Below, piece after piece: positions 6,813 through 16,600 of a stretch of DNA of 31,606 nucleotides. Location of the stretch: assembly GCA_003857395.1 (NCBI GenBank), contig RPRC01000107.1:1-31606 (forward strand), read 5' to 3'. The position numbers and the translations under genes were made by a program. The stretch is from Geobacter sp. (GTDB lineage Bacteria; Desulfobacterota; Desulfuromonadia; Geobacterales; Geobacteraceae). How positions within the stretch are numbered: the stretch's first letter is position 1; each line of letters starts with the position of its first letter. The notes under the pieces were generated by a model. The model was not told where the DNA came from. It saw only the letters and a program-made list of their open reading frames with translations, and ran no database searches.

Positions 6813-8450
6813 TCAGGCGGCGATTGTCGCCTCATTTCGGGTCTTTTCCAGATAATAGCAGTAGTCTCCCTCGAACACCCGCATCTCCCCGTGATCTATC
6901 TCGAAGACCCTGTCCACCAGGGACCGCAGGAAATGCCTGTCATGACTTACCAGCACCACGGTGCCGGTGAAGCCCCGCAGCGCATCCAGGAGAATCTCCC
7001 GTGAACGGATGTCCAGGTGGTTGGTAGGCTCGTCAAGGACCAGGAAGTTGATCGGCCTGCCCAGGAGTGTTGCCAGCACCACCCTGCTCTTCTCTCCTCC
7101 GGAAAGGTTTTCAATTCGCTTGTCCACCGAATCCCCGGAAAACATGAACGCCCCCAGCAGGTTGCGGATTACACCGATATTTGCCAAAGGCATGGCGTCC
7201 TGAACGGTTTCGAACACGGTCTTCTTCGGTTCCAACACTTCCATGGCATGCTGGCTGAAATAGCCAAGTTCCACACCGGCACCCAAAGCGATATTCCCGC
7301 CGGATGGCCCGGTCAACCCGGCCAATGTCTTCAAAAAAGTTGATTTACCCGCACCATTCACACCGACAACGGCTATCTTGTTGCCGCGCCGGACGATACC
7401 GGAAGCGCCGCTGAAAACAGGATGCACACCGCCATCGGGCAAATCCCAGCTCTTTGTGAGACCTTCGAAGACCGCCACGTCGTCACCGCTCCGGGGAGGT
7501 TCCCTGAATTCAAAGCGAACCACCCGCTCCTCGGCAGGGATCTCGATCCGCTCAATCTTCTCCAGCTTCTTGACCCGCGACTGAACCTGTGCCGCGTGGG
7601 AAGCGCGGGCAGCGAAGCGGGCAATGAACTCCTCTTCTTTCGCCAGCATGTCCTGCTGCCGCTTGTGGCTCGCCAGCAACTGCTCCAGGCGGATGTCACG
7701 CTCCCGCTCGTAAAAATCGTAGTTGCCGCTGTAGGAAGTCACCGTCTTGTTGGCTACCTCGATGATACGGGTTACGACCCGATTCATGAAATCGCGGTCA
7801 TGGCTTGTCATAAGCAGCGCGCCGCCGAACTCGCTGGAAAGCCATTCCTCAAGCCAGACTATTGACTCCACGTCCAGGTGGTTGGTGGGCTCATCCAGCA
7901 GCAGCACGTCTGGCTTGAGCGTCAGAATGCGGGCCAGAGCAATACGCATTTTCCAGCCACCACTGAAAGACTCCACCGACAGATCAAAGCGATCCGGGCC
8001 GATACCGAGTCCGGTCAGTACAGTCCGGGCACGGGTATCCAGGTCATAACCGCCCCGGTGCTCGAACTCCTCCTGGGCGATGCCGTAGCGTTCCAGGAGA
8101 GTCGCCATTGCGTCATCCTCCATGGGCTCGCACATGGCCGCCTCCATTTCTGCCAACTCACCCGCAAGACGCATGGTCTCTGCGGAACCTGCCATAACCT
8201 CTTCCAGGGCACTGCGGCCGGCCATCTCGCTAACATCCTGGGAAAAATAGCCGACCGTGGTTTTTTTCGCGCTGGTAATTTCGCCGCTGTCCACTTCCTC
8301 CTCGCCGGTGATGATCCGAAAGATGGTTGTTTTACCGGCACCGTTGGGGCCAACGAGACCATTCCGGCTCCCCGGAAGTATCTGAAAACCAGCCTCGCGA
8401 AAAAGGATCTGCGAGCCATGCTGCTTGGAAATATTTGACAAATGAATCAT
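6813..8450 (-). CDS. ABC-F family ATPase (ribosome-associated)
   Basis: A 545-residue soluble protein with two ABC ATPase domains and no membrane domain, as in the ABC-F translation factors (EttA, Uup, YbiT, and antibiotic-protection factors). The first domain has Walker A GPNGAGKT (34-41), signature FSGGW near 165 and Walker B LLLDEPTNHLD near 190. The linker around 240-310 is charged and helical, the region that reaches the tRNA in known ABC-Fs. The second domain has GVNGAGKST near 363, LSGGEKSR near 450 and VLDEPTNHLD near 470. It should act on stalled or initiating ribosomes. The ATG at 8450 has GGAG upstream. The roughly 140-base leader carries a promoter, a terminator-like hairpin and a small upstream frame, suggesting attenuation control. 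The subfamily cannot be fixed here. Confidence 0.9.
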   Translation of the reverse strand: MIHLSNISKQHGSQILFREAGFQILPGSRNGLVGPNGAGKTTIFRIITGEEEVDSGEITSAKKTTVGYFSQDVSEMAGRSALEEVMAGSAETMRLAGELAEMEAAMCEPMEDDAMATLLERYGIAQEEFEHRGGYDLDTRARTVLTGLGIGPDRFDLSVESFSGGWKMRIALARILTLKPDVLLLDEPTNHLDVESIVWLEEWLSSEFGGALLMTSHDRDFMNRVVTRIIEVANKTVTSYSGNYDFYERERDIRLEQLLASHKRQQDMLAKEEEFIARFAARASHAAQVQSRVKKLEKIERIEIPAEERVVRFEFREPPRSGDDVAVFEGLTKSWDLPDGGVHPVFSGASGIVRRGNKIAVVGVNGAGKSTFLKTLAGLTGPSGGNIALGAGVELGYFSQHAMEVLEPKKTVFETVQDAMPLANIGVIRNLLGAFMFSGDSVDKRIENLSGGEKSRVVLATLLGRPINFLVLDEPTNHLDIRSREILLDALRGFTGTVVLVSHDRHFLRSLVDRVFEIDHGEMRVFEGDYCYYLEKTRNEATIAA

Positions 8451-8498
8451 GATAAAACTCCGTATGGATAGTGATCATGCGACAGTCCGCGACAACAG

Positions 8499-8526
8499 AA
8501 AAGGGCTAGGCCTCTCGACCTAACCC
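8499..8526 (-). terminator. Putative attenuator hairpin in the ABC-F leader
   Basis: On the minus strand GGGTTAGG (8526-8519), an eight-base loop and CCTAGCCC (8510-8503) are followed directly by TTTT. The stem has one G-T pair. The hairpin lies between the likely promoter (8599-8627) and the ABC-F start at 8450, so it would stop transcription before the gene. Competing short hairpins, such as CTCC-GTCT-GGAG, lie further upstream in the leader. ABC-F resistance genes are known to be controlled by such attenuators, so this fits, but function is inferred. Confidence 0.5.
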
Positions 8527-8583
8527 CTTGCATATAGGTGAAATGAAACAGGATCGACTCCAGACGGAGAACCCTGCTTCCAT
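8506..8583 (-). CDS. Possible 25-codon leader peptide upstream of the ABC-F gene
   Basis: An ATG at 8583-8581 opens a 25-codon frame that starts MEAGFSVWSRSC and ends GLGREA. It runs through the 5' arm and loop of the attenuator hairpin and stops at a TAG inside its 3' arm. A translating ribosome would therefore block or melt the terminator. The ATG lies only about nine bases after the predicted transcription start and has no good binding site, so translation is uncertain. A frame of this length can arise by chance. The geometry is what makes it noteworthy. Confidence 0.3.
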   Translation of the reverse strand: MEAGFSVWSRSCFISPICKGLGREA

Positions 8584-8598
8584 CTAAATTACACCAGG

Positions 8599-8627
8599 AC
8601 TATAACTAAAAAGGCTCAAAAAGTCAA
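8599..8627 (-). promoter_or_regulatory. Sigma-70-type promoter for the ABC-F gene
   Basis: On the minus strand TTGACT (8627-8622) and TATAGT (8604-8599) are separated by exactly 17 bases, close to the sigma-70 consensus. The expected start of transcription is near 8592, giving a leader of about 140 bases to the ABC-F start. This is the clearest promoter in the window. Confidence 0.65.
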
Positions 8628-8724
8628 AGAATTCCATAACTCCATCACCTACGTCTCTTCCGGTGTCTCCCCTTGACCAGCGCAGCTGAACCTTGATTCG
8701 CTACAACACAGGGCAGTTTTTCCT

Positions 8725-8752
8725 TTGACACCCTCCGTCATTATGGTACTCT
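8725..8752 (+). promoter_or_regulatory. Possible promoter for the glycine-zipper protein gene
   Basis: A perfect -35 box TTGACA (8725-8730) is followed after 16 bases by TACTCT (8747-8752), a weak -10. It lies about 130 bases upstream of the chosen start at 8884. The assignment is tentative because the -10 matches the consensus at only about half its positions. Confidence 0.35.
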
Positions 8753-8883
8753 GTCACGTCTTTGTATCGTTTCTGTTTCGATACTTTCTTGTCAATCACA
8801 GCAATGTAGTGGTGAATTTAACCGGGCCACGTTATGCGTTTCAAAGTCAAGCATTGAGACCGGAACTGTCCGCCGGGAGGTCC

Positions 8884-9267
8884 ATGAAGAAACTCAGAGT
8901 TTTCATTTCAGCAATCTTTTCCGCAGCGATTCTATTTTTAATCCAGGTACCTTGTCACGCTGCCGAAACCGCTTTCAAGGAAATCGCCAAGGACTCAATC
9001 TACGGGGGTTTGGCGGGCACAATGGTGGGAGCTGCCGTAATGGCATTTTCCCGTAAACCTGGTGACCATCTGGAATATATGGCGTATGGTGCGGCGGCAG
9101 GTGTTTTGGGCGGTGCAGCTTACGGCTACTTTACTTCCCGCGCTCTTATCGAAGTTGACAAGGGAAAAGTAAAGTTTGCAATCCCGACAGTCATACCGGA
9201 TCTTGAAGGTTCCTCAAAAAAAAGCTCCGTCGTGATTACGACGGAGCTTATCAAGGGAAATTTTTAG
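8884..9267 (+). CDS. Small exported glycine-zipper protein
   Basis: The ATG at 8884 is preceded by GGGAGG and opens a 127-residue protein with a clear signal peptide: MKKLRVF, a hydrophobic stretch, then cleavage after a VPCHA-type site. The mature part has two Gly/Ala-rich hydrophobic segments, YGGLAGTMVGAAVMAF and YGAAAGVLGGAAYGYF, spaced like glycine zippers. Such segments pack in membranes or oligomerise. The C-terminus is polar. It probably sits in the periplasm or the outer membrane. A longer frame back to 8725 exists but puts the signal peptide mid-chain and should be rejected. No family with known function is recognised. Its last codons also hold the terminator of the converging outer-membrane protein gene. 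Confidence 0.7.
   Translation: MKKLRVFISAIFSAAILFLIQVPCHAAETAFKEIAKDSIYGGLAGTMVGAAVMAFSRKPGDHLEYMAYGAAAGVLGGAAYGYFTSRALIEVDKGKVKFAIPTVIPDLEGSSKKSSVVITTELIKGNF
9216..9249 (-). terminator. Intrinsic terminator of the two-gene surface operon
   Basis: A perfect 11-bp stem, AAGCTCCGTCG / CGACGGAGCTT (9222-9232 and 9239-9249), has a six-base loop. Eight A residues at 9216-9223 become a T-run directly after the stem on the minus strand. It lies about 95 bases beyond the stop of the outer-membrane protein gene, at the expected place. It lies entirely within the coding sequence of the opposing plus-strand gene. Confidence 0.8.
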
Positions 9268-9342
9268 TGAACGTTGAGAATCAGTATCCCGCGTGGCTCG
9301 TAGCAGCAATGATCACGAGAAGCATGGTATACCGGCACTTCC

Positions 9343-12300
9343 TTATATTCCACCCACGACATTAAAGAACCAGCCGTGGCTTCGGTAGGACAAATCAGTC
9401 AAATCGTCGGAGAAATCGGTAAAGTTGTATCCCACACCAGTCTTGACGTATTTGTTCACATGATAGTAGCCGGCCAGCAGACAGCCGCTGCGCTGATCCT
9501 CGGCCTCCAGAGCCGCCAGAGTCCGACCTTCCACCACCAGATCCCATTTGCGCACCAGATGGAGGTCCGCACGCAGAATACCCAGTACTGCATTACTGTC
9601 GAACCATTCCCCATCCGTTCTACTCAGCCTGATCTGGCTGGAGCGGAAGCCCACCTTGCCCCCCAGGGAGAGCCATGACCAGAGATCATAGATGGCATCC
9701 ATCGCAAGCACGTGACTGCGCTGTGAATACTCGGCAATGGTTGAATCCGCCGTAACCTGCCCTGGGGAAGGAGTGTCCTGAAAATAGGTGTATTTGAAGA
9801 GCAGATTCCAGCGGTCGTTCAAAATTGGGCGGTAGGCCGCACCCAGAACCAACTCCATGAAATCACCATCGTAGAATGCTCCCTGGCTGTTGCTGCTGAT
9901 GGAAGTATCAAATTTGCCGAATGCCCTCCAGGAAGGATCTGCCTGATAGGAGAGAGAATTACGCAGCAACCAGGCATCACGGTCGCCGGCCGTACCATTA
10001 TCATTACGATACTCCAGGCCGGTGCCGTAGTTGATCTTCAACCATTTGTACGCTGCGGTAACGCCAACGGCGCGTCTCTCCAGATCACCGGAGAGTTGGT
10101 CGGAGATAGTGCCATACTCTGCCTTGATGCCATACGTCCAGCGATCGGTCGGTGCATAATCAAGTCCGAAAGCATGCACCAGGCTTCCTGCGTCTGAACC
10201 GTGGGTGGACTTGGTTTCGCCGAATACCGCCATCTGATCGCTGACCCGATAACGGGTACCGACCACGGCGGTGTTGTAGCGCCCCCGGCTGTTCAGATCT
10301 GCCCGTTCTGTCTCGCTGGTGAAGGTCAGGTAGGCATTACTGCGATCATTGATCCTGTAGTCACCACCCAGGGTACCGCCAAAACCGTCAGTACCATAGG
10401 AAGCCTCTCCGGTAAGGCGGAAACGGTCGGACAGTTGCCATCCTCCGCCAAGGCCGGCACGGTTATTATCTCTCCGGTTACCACTCTTGGCCAGCGTGCC
10501 CTGAAGAAAACCGAACCCGTCCCAGTTTCCCGGCACCGCAGACTTATCGCCCTGCTTCTCCAGTGACTGGTAGTGGGCCCGCAGCTGCATATCGGTGCGC
10601 TGTCCATTCTCGGAGAGAATTACACTGTTGCCGGGGGTTGCAGTCCAGCGATTATCGTCCCGCAGTGCCAGAGCCAGCTGCCAGGCCGGTGTAACCTGCC
10701 AACGCACCGCGCCCTCGATGTTACGGGCACTCTGGCTCGGAGAATTACGATCATCACCCTTCAAATCAGTTTCCAGTACCGGGCCAATCGGCAAGGTCAT
10801 GCGGCCGCCGATCTGACGCACAGCCTCACCATAGGTCAACTGACCGGGGCCGGAAAAACCCTGATCCCGATCCTGCCAGTAAAAGCTGCCCATGCCTTTG
10901 AGGTTTGGGGTAAAATCAGCCAAGTCAATCTGGGCATCAATCCGTTTGGCGTCAGCAGCCTGGCTGCCCGCAGTCGTCGTAATAAAATCAAAACCGCCGG
11001 AAATGGAATTCTGCTGACCTGCACCAGGTCCGTCACTGTGCGCGACTTCACCCTTGACATAGGTACCCGGAGCATAACGGAGGATTACGTCCCCGCCAAC
11101 GAGGGTTTGCTGCTGCTCATTCTGCCCCTGACGGTACCCGGTAACACCAAGCCTCACGTAGTCACCAAGCCACTGGTGGGCATTGCCCCCCAGCGCCAGA
11201 CCGTCCACAGCAGTAACACCTGGTACGTATTCGTAGGTTGTCACAAGGAACAGCGGGTTACCGGACAGGGTACCGGTCGAAATCATCGAGGCGCCACCGG
11301 TAACTGACGACAGGGGTGAGCGGAGCATCACCCTGCCCTGCAGATAGTCGATATCAAAATCCTGGGAAGAAACCAACTGTTTCCGTTCCAGCACCAGTCC
11401 GGAGTCCCGGTCGCGCACTTCAACCCAGACCTGCTCGGAACCACGGGTTATATCCATGTGGCGCAGATAGTAAAGCGAACCACCAGTACCGCGAAATTCA
11501 TCGCGTGATTGGAGTGTACCCGGATCGGCCGCAAAAGCATTCAGATAGCCCTGCCGTTCACCGAAGCGGGTAATTGCAGGACTTTTCAGCAAAAGCTCGG
11601 CTCCGTAGAGGGCCCGGTTGAACTGGGTCAGTTCCGAACCGGTCCACTGTGTCTGAAAATTCCCCCACAGCACATGGGAATCGCCCTTTTCAAGCCTTAC
11701 GTAGAACTTGCCTTCCGTTGGAGCATCCTCCACCAGGGTACTGTCATCGCCGTAGACCGGATAGTAGCGATCAGGGTCGATTCGCCGCAGCAGGTAGCGT
11801 GGATCCTTTGATCCAAAGTTGCTGAACAGGTCCTCCAGCGGTTGCTCACGGGTATCGGCGCTGGCAGTCAGCAGGTATTCTCCCTTGATCTTGCCCTTTA
11901 GGTAGAAGGCAGCACGTCCGTCTACAAAAACCTTCCCATCCGTATGGTCAACGTCACCGGTAACCAGGTTGGCAGGTCCGCTGGTATTGTTCTGTCCCAC
12001 CGTCAGATCACCAATGGCAACGTAGAACCAATCCTGATCGGGAATGGTCAGATTGCGGGAGAACACCGCTTGCCTACCGTCAGACTCGGCCACTGCAACG
12101 CTGACGGTATGGGGACCGGAGGGATATATCTGACGGATGGCGAATGAGCCTTTAGAATCCACAGGCACCACCATCCCCAGTGCCAGGACCGTTTGTTCCG
12201 GCCGGATACCAGTGCCATTGACGGTAACGGTTCCACCGGAAACCGGTATGGTGGCAAGCGCCCGGGAATCTTGGCCCCAGCCGGTCATGCGCTCCCGTGC

Positions 12301-13632
12301 GGCGCTCTCACTATCACTGTGCGGGCGGGATTTGTCCATCATCCGCAGCGGCTTGACCGCTGTTTCGTCAAAGCGCCCCTGTTTATCATAGACTCGCACC
12401 AGAAAACACATCTCCTCCGGAGCGTCGACCGGCACGGTCCAGATAACCGGTTGATCCCAGCTGACCGGCACACTAGCCAGGGGTTTACCGGAAGGCCTGG
12501 AGCCGCTAAACACCCTGACCTCCGCAAACATGATCCATGAAAGGTAGTTACTGTAGACGCCGAATTCAACTGGTTTTCCGCGAAGCGGCCCGTCCGGGAA
12601 GGACCAGACGTTCAGAGCCGGCTTGGTCTGCAGGGGGTCGAAGCGCACCTGGATATCGCTCTTGGCAAGAGAAACATCCACGCAGCGCTGACGATCGGCT
12701 TCCGGCATCAGGGTGTCACCCGAAACCGGCTGACCGTCCACGGTAACGCGAAACGGCAGGTCATTGCGGTCCGCAGGACCCGCAGTGCCGCAGGCTTGTC
12801 GCTCCGGCGTTGAAGCAGCCGCCTCTGCAGGCAAAGACACCACCCTGCCCTGCTCTTTCAGCGCATCACCATATGCCGGATTGGGCCTGTCTTCGTCGTA
12901 CCAGAAGGCAATCTCGGCACGACGGTTGCGCGCCCGCCCGTCAACAGTAGCATTATCAGCAATTGGCCGGGTTTCGCCCTTGCCGCTGATTGCCACCGCA
13001 TCGTCGGACAGCTCCAGAACCTTCTGCAGATAGCGAGCAACAGCTGATGCACGGGCTTCGGATAGCTGCTGATTGCCGGCAAATCGGCGCTTGGTTTCCG
13101 GGATCCCGATCCTGATGTTGTCGGTATGTCCCACGACTTCGAGTTTGAGGTGTTTCTTCCCTCGCATTTGCGCTGCCAGGTTATCCAGCCTGGTTATTGC
13201 AGCAGGAAGAAGCCGGTCTTTGCCCGAGTCGAACAGTGCTCCGGTCCGGGTATCACCCAATCTGACTACAATCCGCGCTTGAGGCAGGGTTTCGACCTTC
13301 TCCTCGGACAGCAAGGCTGTCGAGGCCTGCTTTATCGTTTTCTGGGGCAACAGAATGTGGGATCCAGTAAAATAGTTTCCAAAACCACCCGCCCTTTCGC
13401 TGCTGGGAGGAAGGATTTCCATATAGACACGCCCGTCATCGACTCTCTGTCCGAGCGCGCTCCCGCTGCAGGCAACCGGGGCTCCCGTGAGGGAATCACG
13501 ACAAGGGGTGCAGGTCGTTCCGTTCTCGCTGCATCCGGACAAAGCGGCAGAGGAGTTTTCGCCAAAGACTGTCAGGGCTAGAAATACAACCATTCCAAGG
13601 GTCAGAGCGATGGTTCTGATCAATGCTTTCAT
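9343..13632 (-). CDS. Large outer-membrane protein: OmpA-like domain, Ig-like modules, beta-barrel
   Basis: A 1429-residue exported protein. Residues 1-29 are a signal peptide. An LSGC at 31-34 could be a lipobox but lies late. Residues about 121-245 form an OmpA-type peptidoglycan-binding domain with the GHTDN (168-172), LSEARA (190-195) and NRRAEI (236-241) motifs. Beta-rich Ig-like segments follow to about 550. From about 560 to the end there are many alternating amphipathic strands, including YPVYGDDSTLVEDAP near 625-645 and a DYLQGRVMLRSPL segment, and aromatic-rich strands continue to the C-terminus, as expected for a large barrel. OmpA domains are usually C-terminal, so this order is unusual. 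The start overlaps the stop of the upstream giant gene (ATGA) and has its own GGAGGT, indicating translational coupling. It likely anchors or exports the giant protein, which is an inference. Confidence 0.7.
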   Translation of the reverse strand: MKALIRTIALTLGMVVFLALTVFGENSSAALSGCSENGTTCTPCRDSLTGAPVACSGSALGQRVDDGRVYMEILPPSSERAGGFGNYFTGSHILLPQKTIKQASTALLSEEKVETLPQARIVVRLGDTRTGALFDSGKDRLLPAAITRLDNLAAQMRGKKHLKLEVVGHTDNIRIGIPETKRRFAGNQQLSEARASAVARYLQKVLELSDDAVAISGKGETRPIADNATVDGRARNRRAEIAFWYDEDRPNPAYGDALKEQGRVVSLPAEAAASTPERQACGTAGPADRNDLPFRVTVDGQPVSGDTLMPEADRQRCVDVSLAKSDIQVRFDPLQTKPALNVWSFPDGPLRGKPVEFGVYSNYLSWIMFAEVRVFSGSRPSGKPLASVPVSWDQPVIWTVPVDAPEEMCFLVRVYDKQGRFDETAVKPLRMMDKSRPHSDSESAARERMTGWGQDSRALATIPVSGGTVTVNGTGIRPEQTVLALGMVVPVDSKGSFAIRQIYPSGPHTVSVAVAESDGRQAVFSRNLTIPDQDWFYVAIGDLTVGQNNTSGPANLVTGDVDHTDGKVFVDGRAAFYLKGKIKGEYLLTASADTREQPLEDLFSNFGSKDPRYLLRRIDPDRYYPVYGDDSTLVEDAPTEGKFYVRLEKGDSHVLWGNFQTQWTGSELTQFNRALYGAELLLKSPAITRFGERQGYLNAFAADPGTLQSRDEFRGTGGSLYYLRHMDITRGSEQVWVEVRDRDSGLVLERKQLVSSQDFDIDYLQGRVMLRSPLSSVTGGASMISTGTLSGNPLFLVTTYEYVPGVTAVDGLALGGNAHQWLGDYVRLGVTGYRQGQNEQQQTLVGGDVILRYAPGTYVKGEVAHSDGPGAGQQNSISGGFDFITTTAGSQAADAKRIDAQIDLADFTPNLKGMGSFYWQDRDQGFSGPGQLTYGEAVRQIGGRMTLPIGPVLETDLKGDDRNSPSQSARNIEGAVRWQVTPAWQLALALRDDNRWTATPGNSVILSENGQRTDMQLRAHYQSLEKQGDKSAVPGNWDGFGFLQGTLAKSGNRRDNNRAGLGGGWQLSDRFRLTGEASYGTDGFGGTLGGDYRINDRSNAYLTFTSETERADLNSRGRYNTAVVGTRYRVSDQMAVFGETKSTHGSDAGSLVHAFGLDYAPTDRWTYGIKAEYGTISDQLSGDLERRAVGVTAAYKWLKINYGTGLEYRNDNGTAGDRDAWLLRNSLSYQADPSWRAFGKFDTSISSNSQGAFYDGDFMELVLGAAYRPILNDRWNLLFKYTYFQDTPSPGQVTADSTIAEYSQRSHVLAMDAIYDLWSWLSLGGKVGFRSSQIRLSRTDGEWFDSNAVLGILRADLHLVRKWDLVVEGRTLAALEAEDQRSGCLLAGYYHVNKYVKTGVGYNFTDFSDDLTDLSYRSHGWFFNVVGGI

Positions 13633-16600
13633 CGGCTGACCTCCACTATTTCAGTCTCTACTCCAAGGGGATAACAACACTTCAGTTCCTTCCAACTCTG
13701 CCGGAGATTATCAGCCAGTGTTTCAAGCCTTTGCTCGGCCCGCTTCCGATCCCCTCCTTCCAGGCGATAGGCGATACGCACGACGCTCGGTTTCTCGCGC
13801 AGCTGTTGAGGCAAATCATCGAAACGTTTCTGCCACTGGGGCAGCAGTAACAGCTTGTCCCCTTGGAATGCCGCGTCTCCCACCTCAACCCTGACAATCC
13901 GGTGAATGGTGGCGCCGAAATTGAGTTTGACCATCTTGCCCCGGGTTGCCCTAACTATGCGCGGATTCTCGGTAGTCACCCGGAAACCGGACGGCAACGT
14001 CCTCTCGTCCAGCTTCATGATGAAGTTGGAGCCCCGGTCTTCCCGTGGAATGGCGGCGCAGGCAACGTGAAACCTGCCTTCGGCGTCAGTGGTTACCAGC
14101 CAGCCACGGGCTGTTGCAACGCGGACATCGGCGATACCGGCTTCACCCTCATCCTGGTAGCCATTGGCATCCTTGTCATCAAAGACCTTGCCGATGATGT
14201 CGGTACAATCGAAGGTCGGATCAGGAATAATCCGGACCGTTGCCTGGCCGACATTGGAGATCCGTGAGGCGACAATATTGTTCATCGCCCAGGCCACGTT
14301 TGTGTAATCGCCGTCGCTAACTCCGGAGCCGACCACCAGCAGCAGCTTGATGGTTTTCTTCTCCGAAGGTGCGAAGGTGAGGTTCGTCCAGCGCAGGGTG
14401 CGGCCGACGACCAGCGGAGCAGACTTTACGCCATTCAGGGTGGCGCTGCCGGTGCGGAATTTGAAACCGGGCGGCATCAGGTCTTCCAGGTCCACATTGA
14501 GAAGCCGTGCCGACAAAGTGTTCGTTGCCTCAATGGTATAAGGGACGAGGTCGCCGCGGGAAACATTGACCAATGGTGATCTCTTGGTAACGATGATCGC
14601 CCCGCCCAGCACCGGGTCAACCGGTATGTGGTTATTGATTACATTGGGCGATGCGCCGCTGATGGTAAACGACATATAGTACGTCGTGGGCTGGCTGCCG
14701 GTCGGTGGAGCGGCTTGGGCCTGGATCGGATCAACACCGGAGCCCGAGGGCGTATAAGGGCCGGCGCCCGGAGGGATGATCGTAGAGGTGCCAGGAACGT
14801 ACCCTGCCGGTGGATTGATGGTCAGGGTATACTCCCCGGACGGGGCATTGGGCAACAACAGGAACTGATAGAAACCGGTGTCATTGGTAACCTGGCTCTG
14901 ATTGCCCGTCCCGCCGACCAGATGAAGCGCCGGGTCAAAACCGGCCGGACCGGAAATAGCGACCGTTGCACCGGCAACCGCTGCCCTGGTAATGGCGTCG
15001 TAGACCACACCGGACGGGTCAATCGGCAGATTCTGCTGCACGATGTTCGCGCCGGAAAGAAGTGTCATGTTGGCAATGGTCCTGGCGCTGTAATCGGGGG
15101 TTGTAACACTGTAACCGCTATCCTGGGAAACAGGTGTGCCGTACAGGGCATTGTTCCCGGGGCTGTAGAATTTCAGCTCGTACCCTGTTGCGGCCGGCAG
15201 TCCGCCGATAAGCCAAGAACCGTTGGCATCCGTAGTGGCAGTTCCGAGCACAACACCGCCCTGCACCGCATCTACACGCCAGCCTTCAAGGTAGGGTTCG
15301 CCGGGCTGTCGGATTTGGTCGAGGATTTCACTGTTAAACCAAACCGTGCCGGAGAAACTGCCGGGAAGCCCGGTACGTTCGCCAAACAGATACCCGGCCC
15401 CGGAAGTTCCAACAGGCAAGGTGATGGTTGAAATGACGTTTTGTGCCTGGTCGTTGCTGAACAACGAATTGTCCACGGTGCCGGCCGGTGATCCGGCAGC
15501 TTCCCGGCCATCCTGATACAGGAGCGGCTGCGTCTCGACCAGGGTATATGTGCCGTTCGTCAAACCGTCAAACCGGTAACTGCCATCCGGTGCGGTGGTG
15601 GTCGAGCGGTTGACCGGTTGGCCGTCGACATCCGTGCCAAGCAGGGTAACAGTAACGCCGGAGATCCCGCTGGCACCGTCGTCCATCAAACCGTTACCAT
15701 TTGCGTCAAGGTATACGAACCCGGACAGACTCGAAGCAATTTCGATAAAGTCATACCCGGCTGCTGCACTTCCAGAAACAAGCACGATAGCGGAAACCGT
15801 GTTCACACCCGCCGAACCGCCGACAGAACCGACAACAGTCGGACCATTGCCAATTCCGGCAGGCTGCGTTTCCGTAACGGCATAGGTGCCGGGTCGAAGG
15901 TTTTCAAATTGATAGGTGCCGTTTGCGACAGTTGTCACAACGACATTGACCGGGTTGCCCAGGTCATCGGTCCCGGTCAGGGTAAGAGTAACGCCTGCCA
16001 TTTCCTCGCCGGCCTGATAACTTCCGCTGGAATTGGCATCATTGTATACGCGCCCGGAAATCCGGGCTGACTGAAGCTCGCCGAAGTTGTGGCCGGTGCC
16101 GTCCTGACCGTTATTCAGCGGAATGGCACCTATGCGATCATTGGTGGTGGTTACGCCGCCAGGGGTTCCCGCCGTGTCACGGCCGTCCTGGTAACCGGCA
16201 GGCTGGGTTTCGACTATGGTGTATCCGGAGGCGTTGGCATTCCTTAGACCGGTAAAGCTGTAGCTTCCGTCAGCAGCGGTTTCGGTAGTACAACTGGCCA
16301 TGGTAGTGCAGACATCGTTGTTCGAGGCCGTGATTCCGGACAGTGTCAGAGTAACACCGGAAAGCGCTGTTTCGCCGACATCAAAGATGCCGTCATTGTT
16401 GGCATCGATGTATACGAAACCGGAAAGGGACCCGGTTTTTTCGCCGAAGCGGTACGATTGGGCCGTGCCACCCGGGGTAAGGGCGATGCTGCTAAACGAA
16501 TTGGTTCCGGCAGTGCCACCGGCTGTCCCGACATTGTTGGTACCATCGGCAAAATCAACCGGCTGTGTCTCGGTCAGGGTGTAGTTACCGGCGGGGACTC

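Noticed and set aside
10573..11307. 244-codon plus-strand frame inside the outer-membrane protein gene
   Set aside because: It is antisense shadow coding caused by GC-rich codon use; the minus-strand protein is clearly real.
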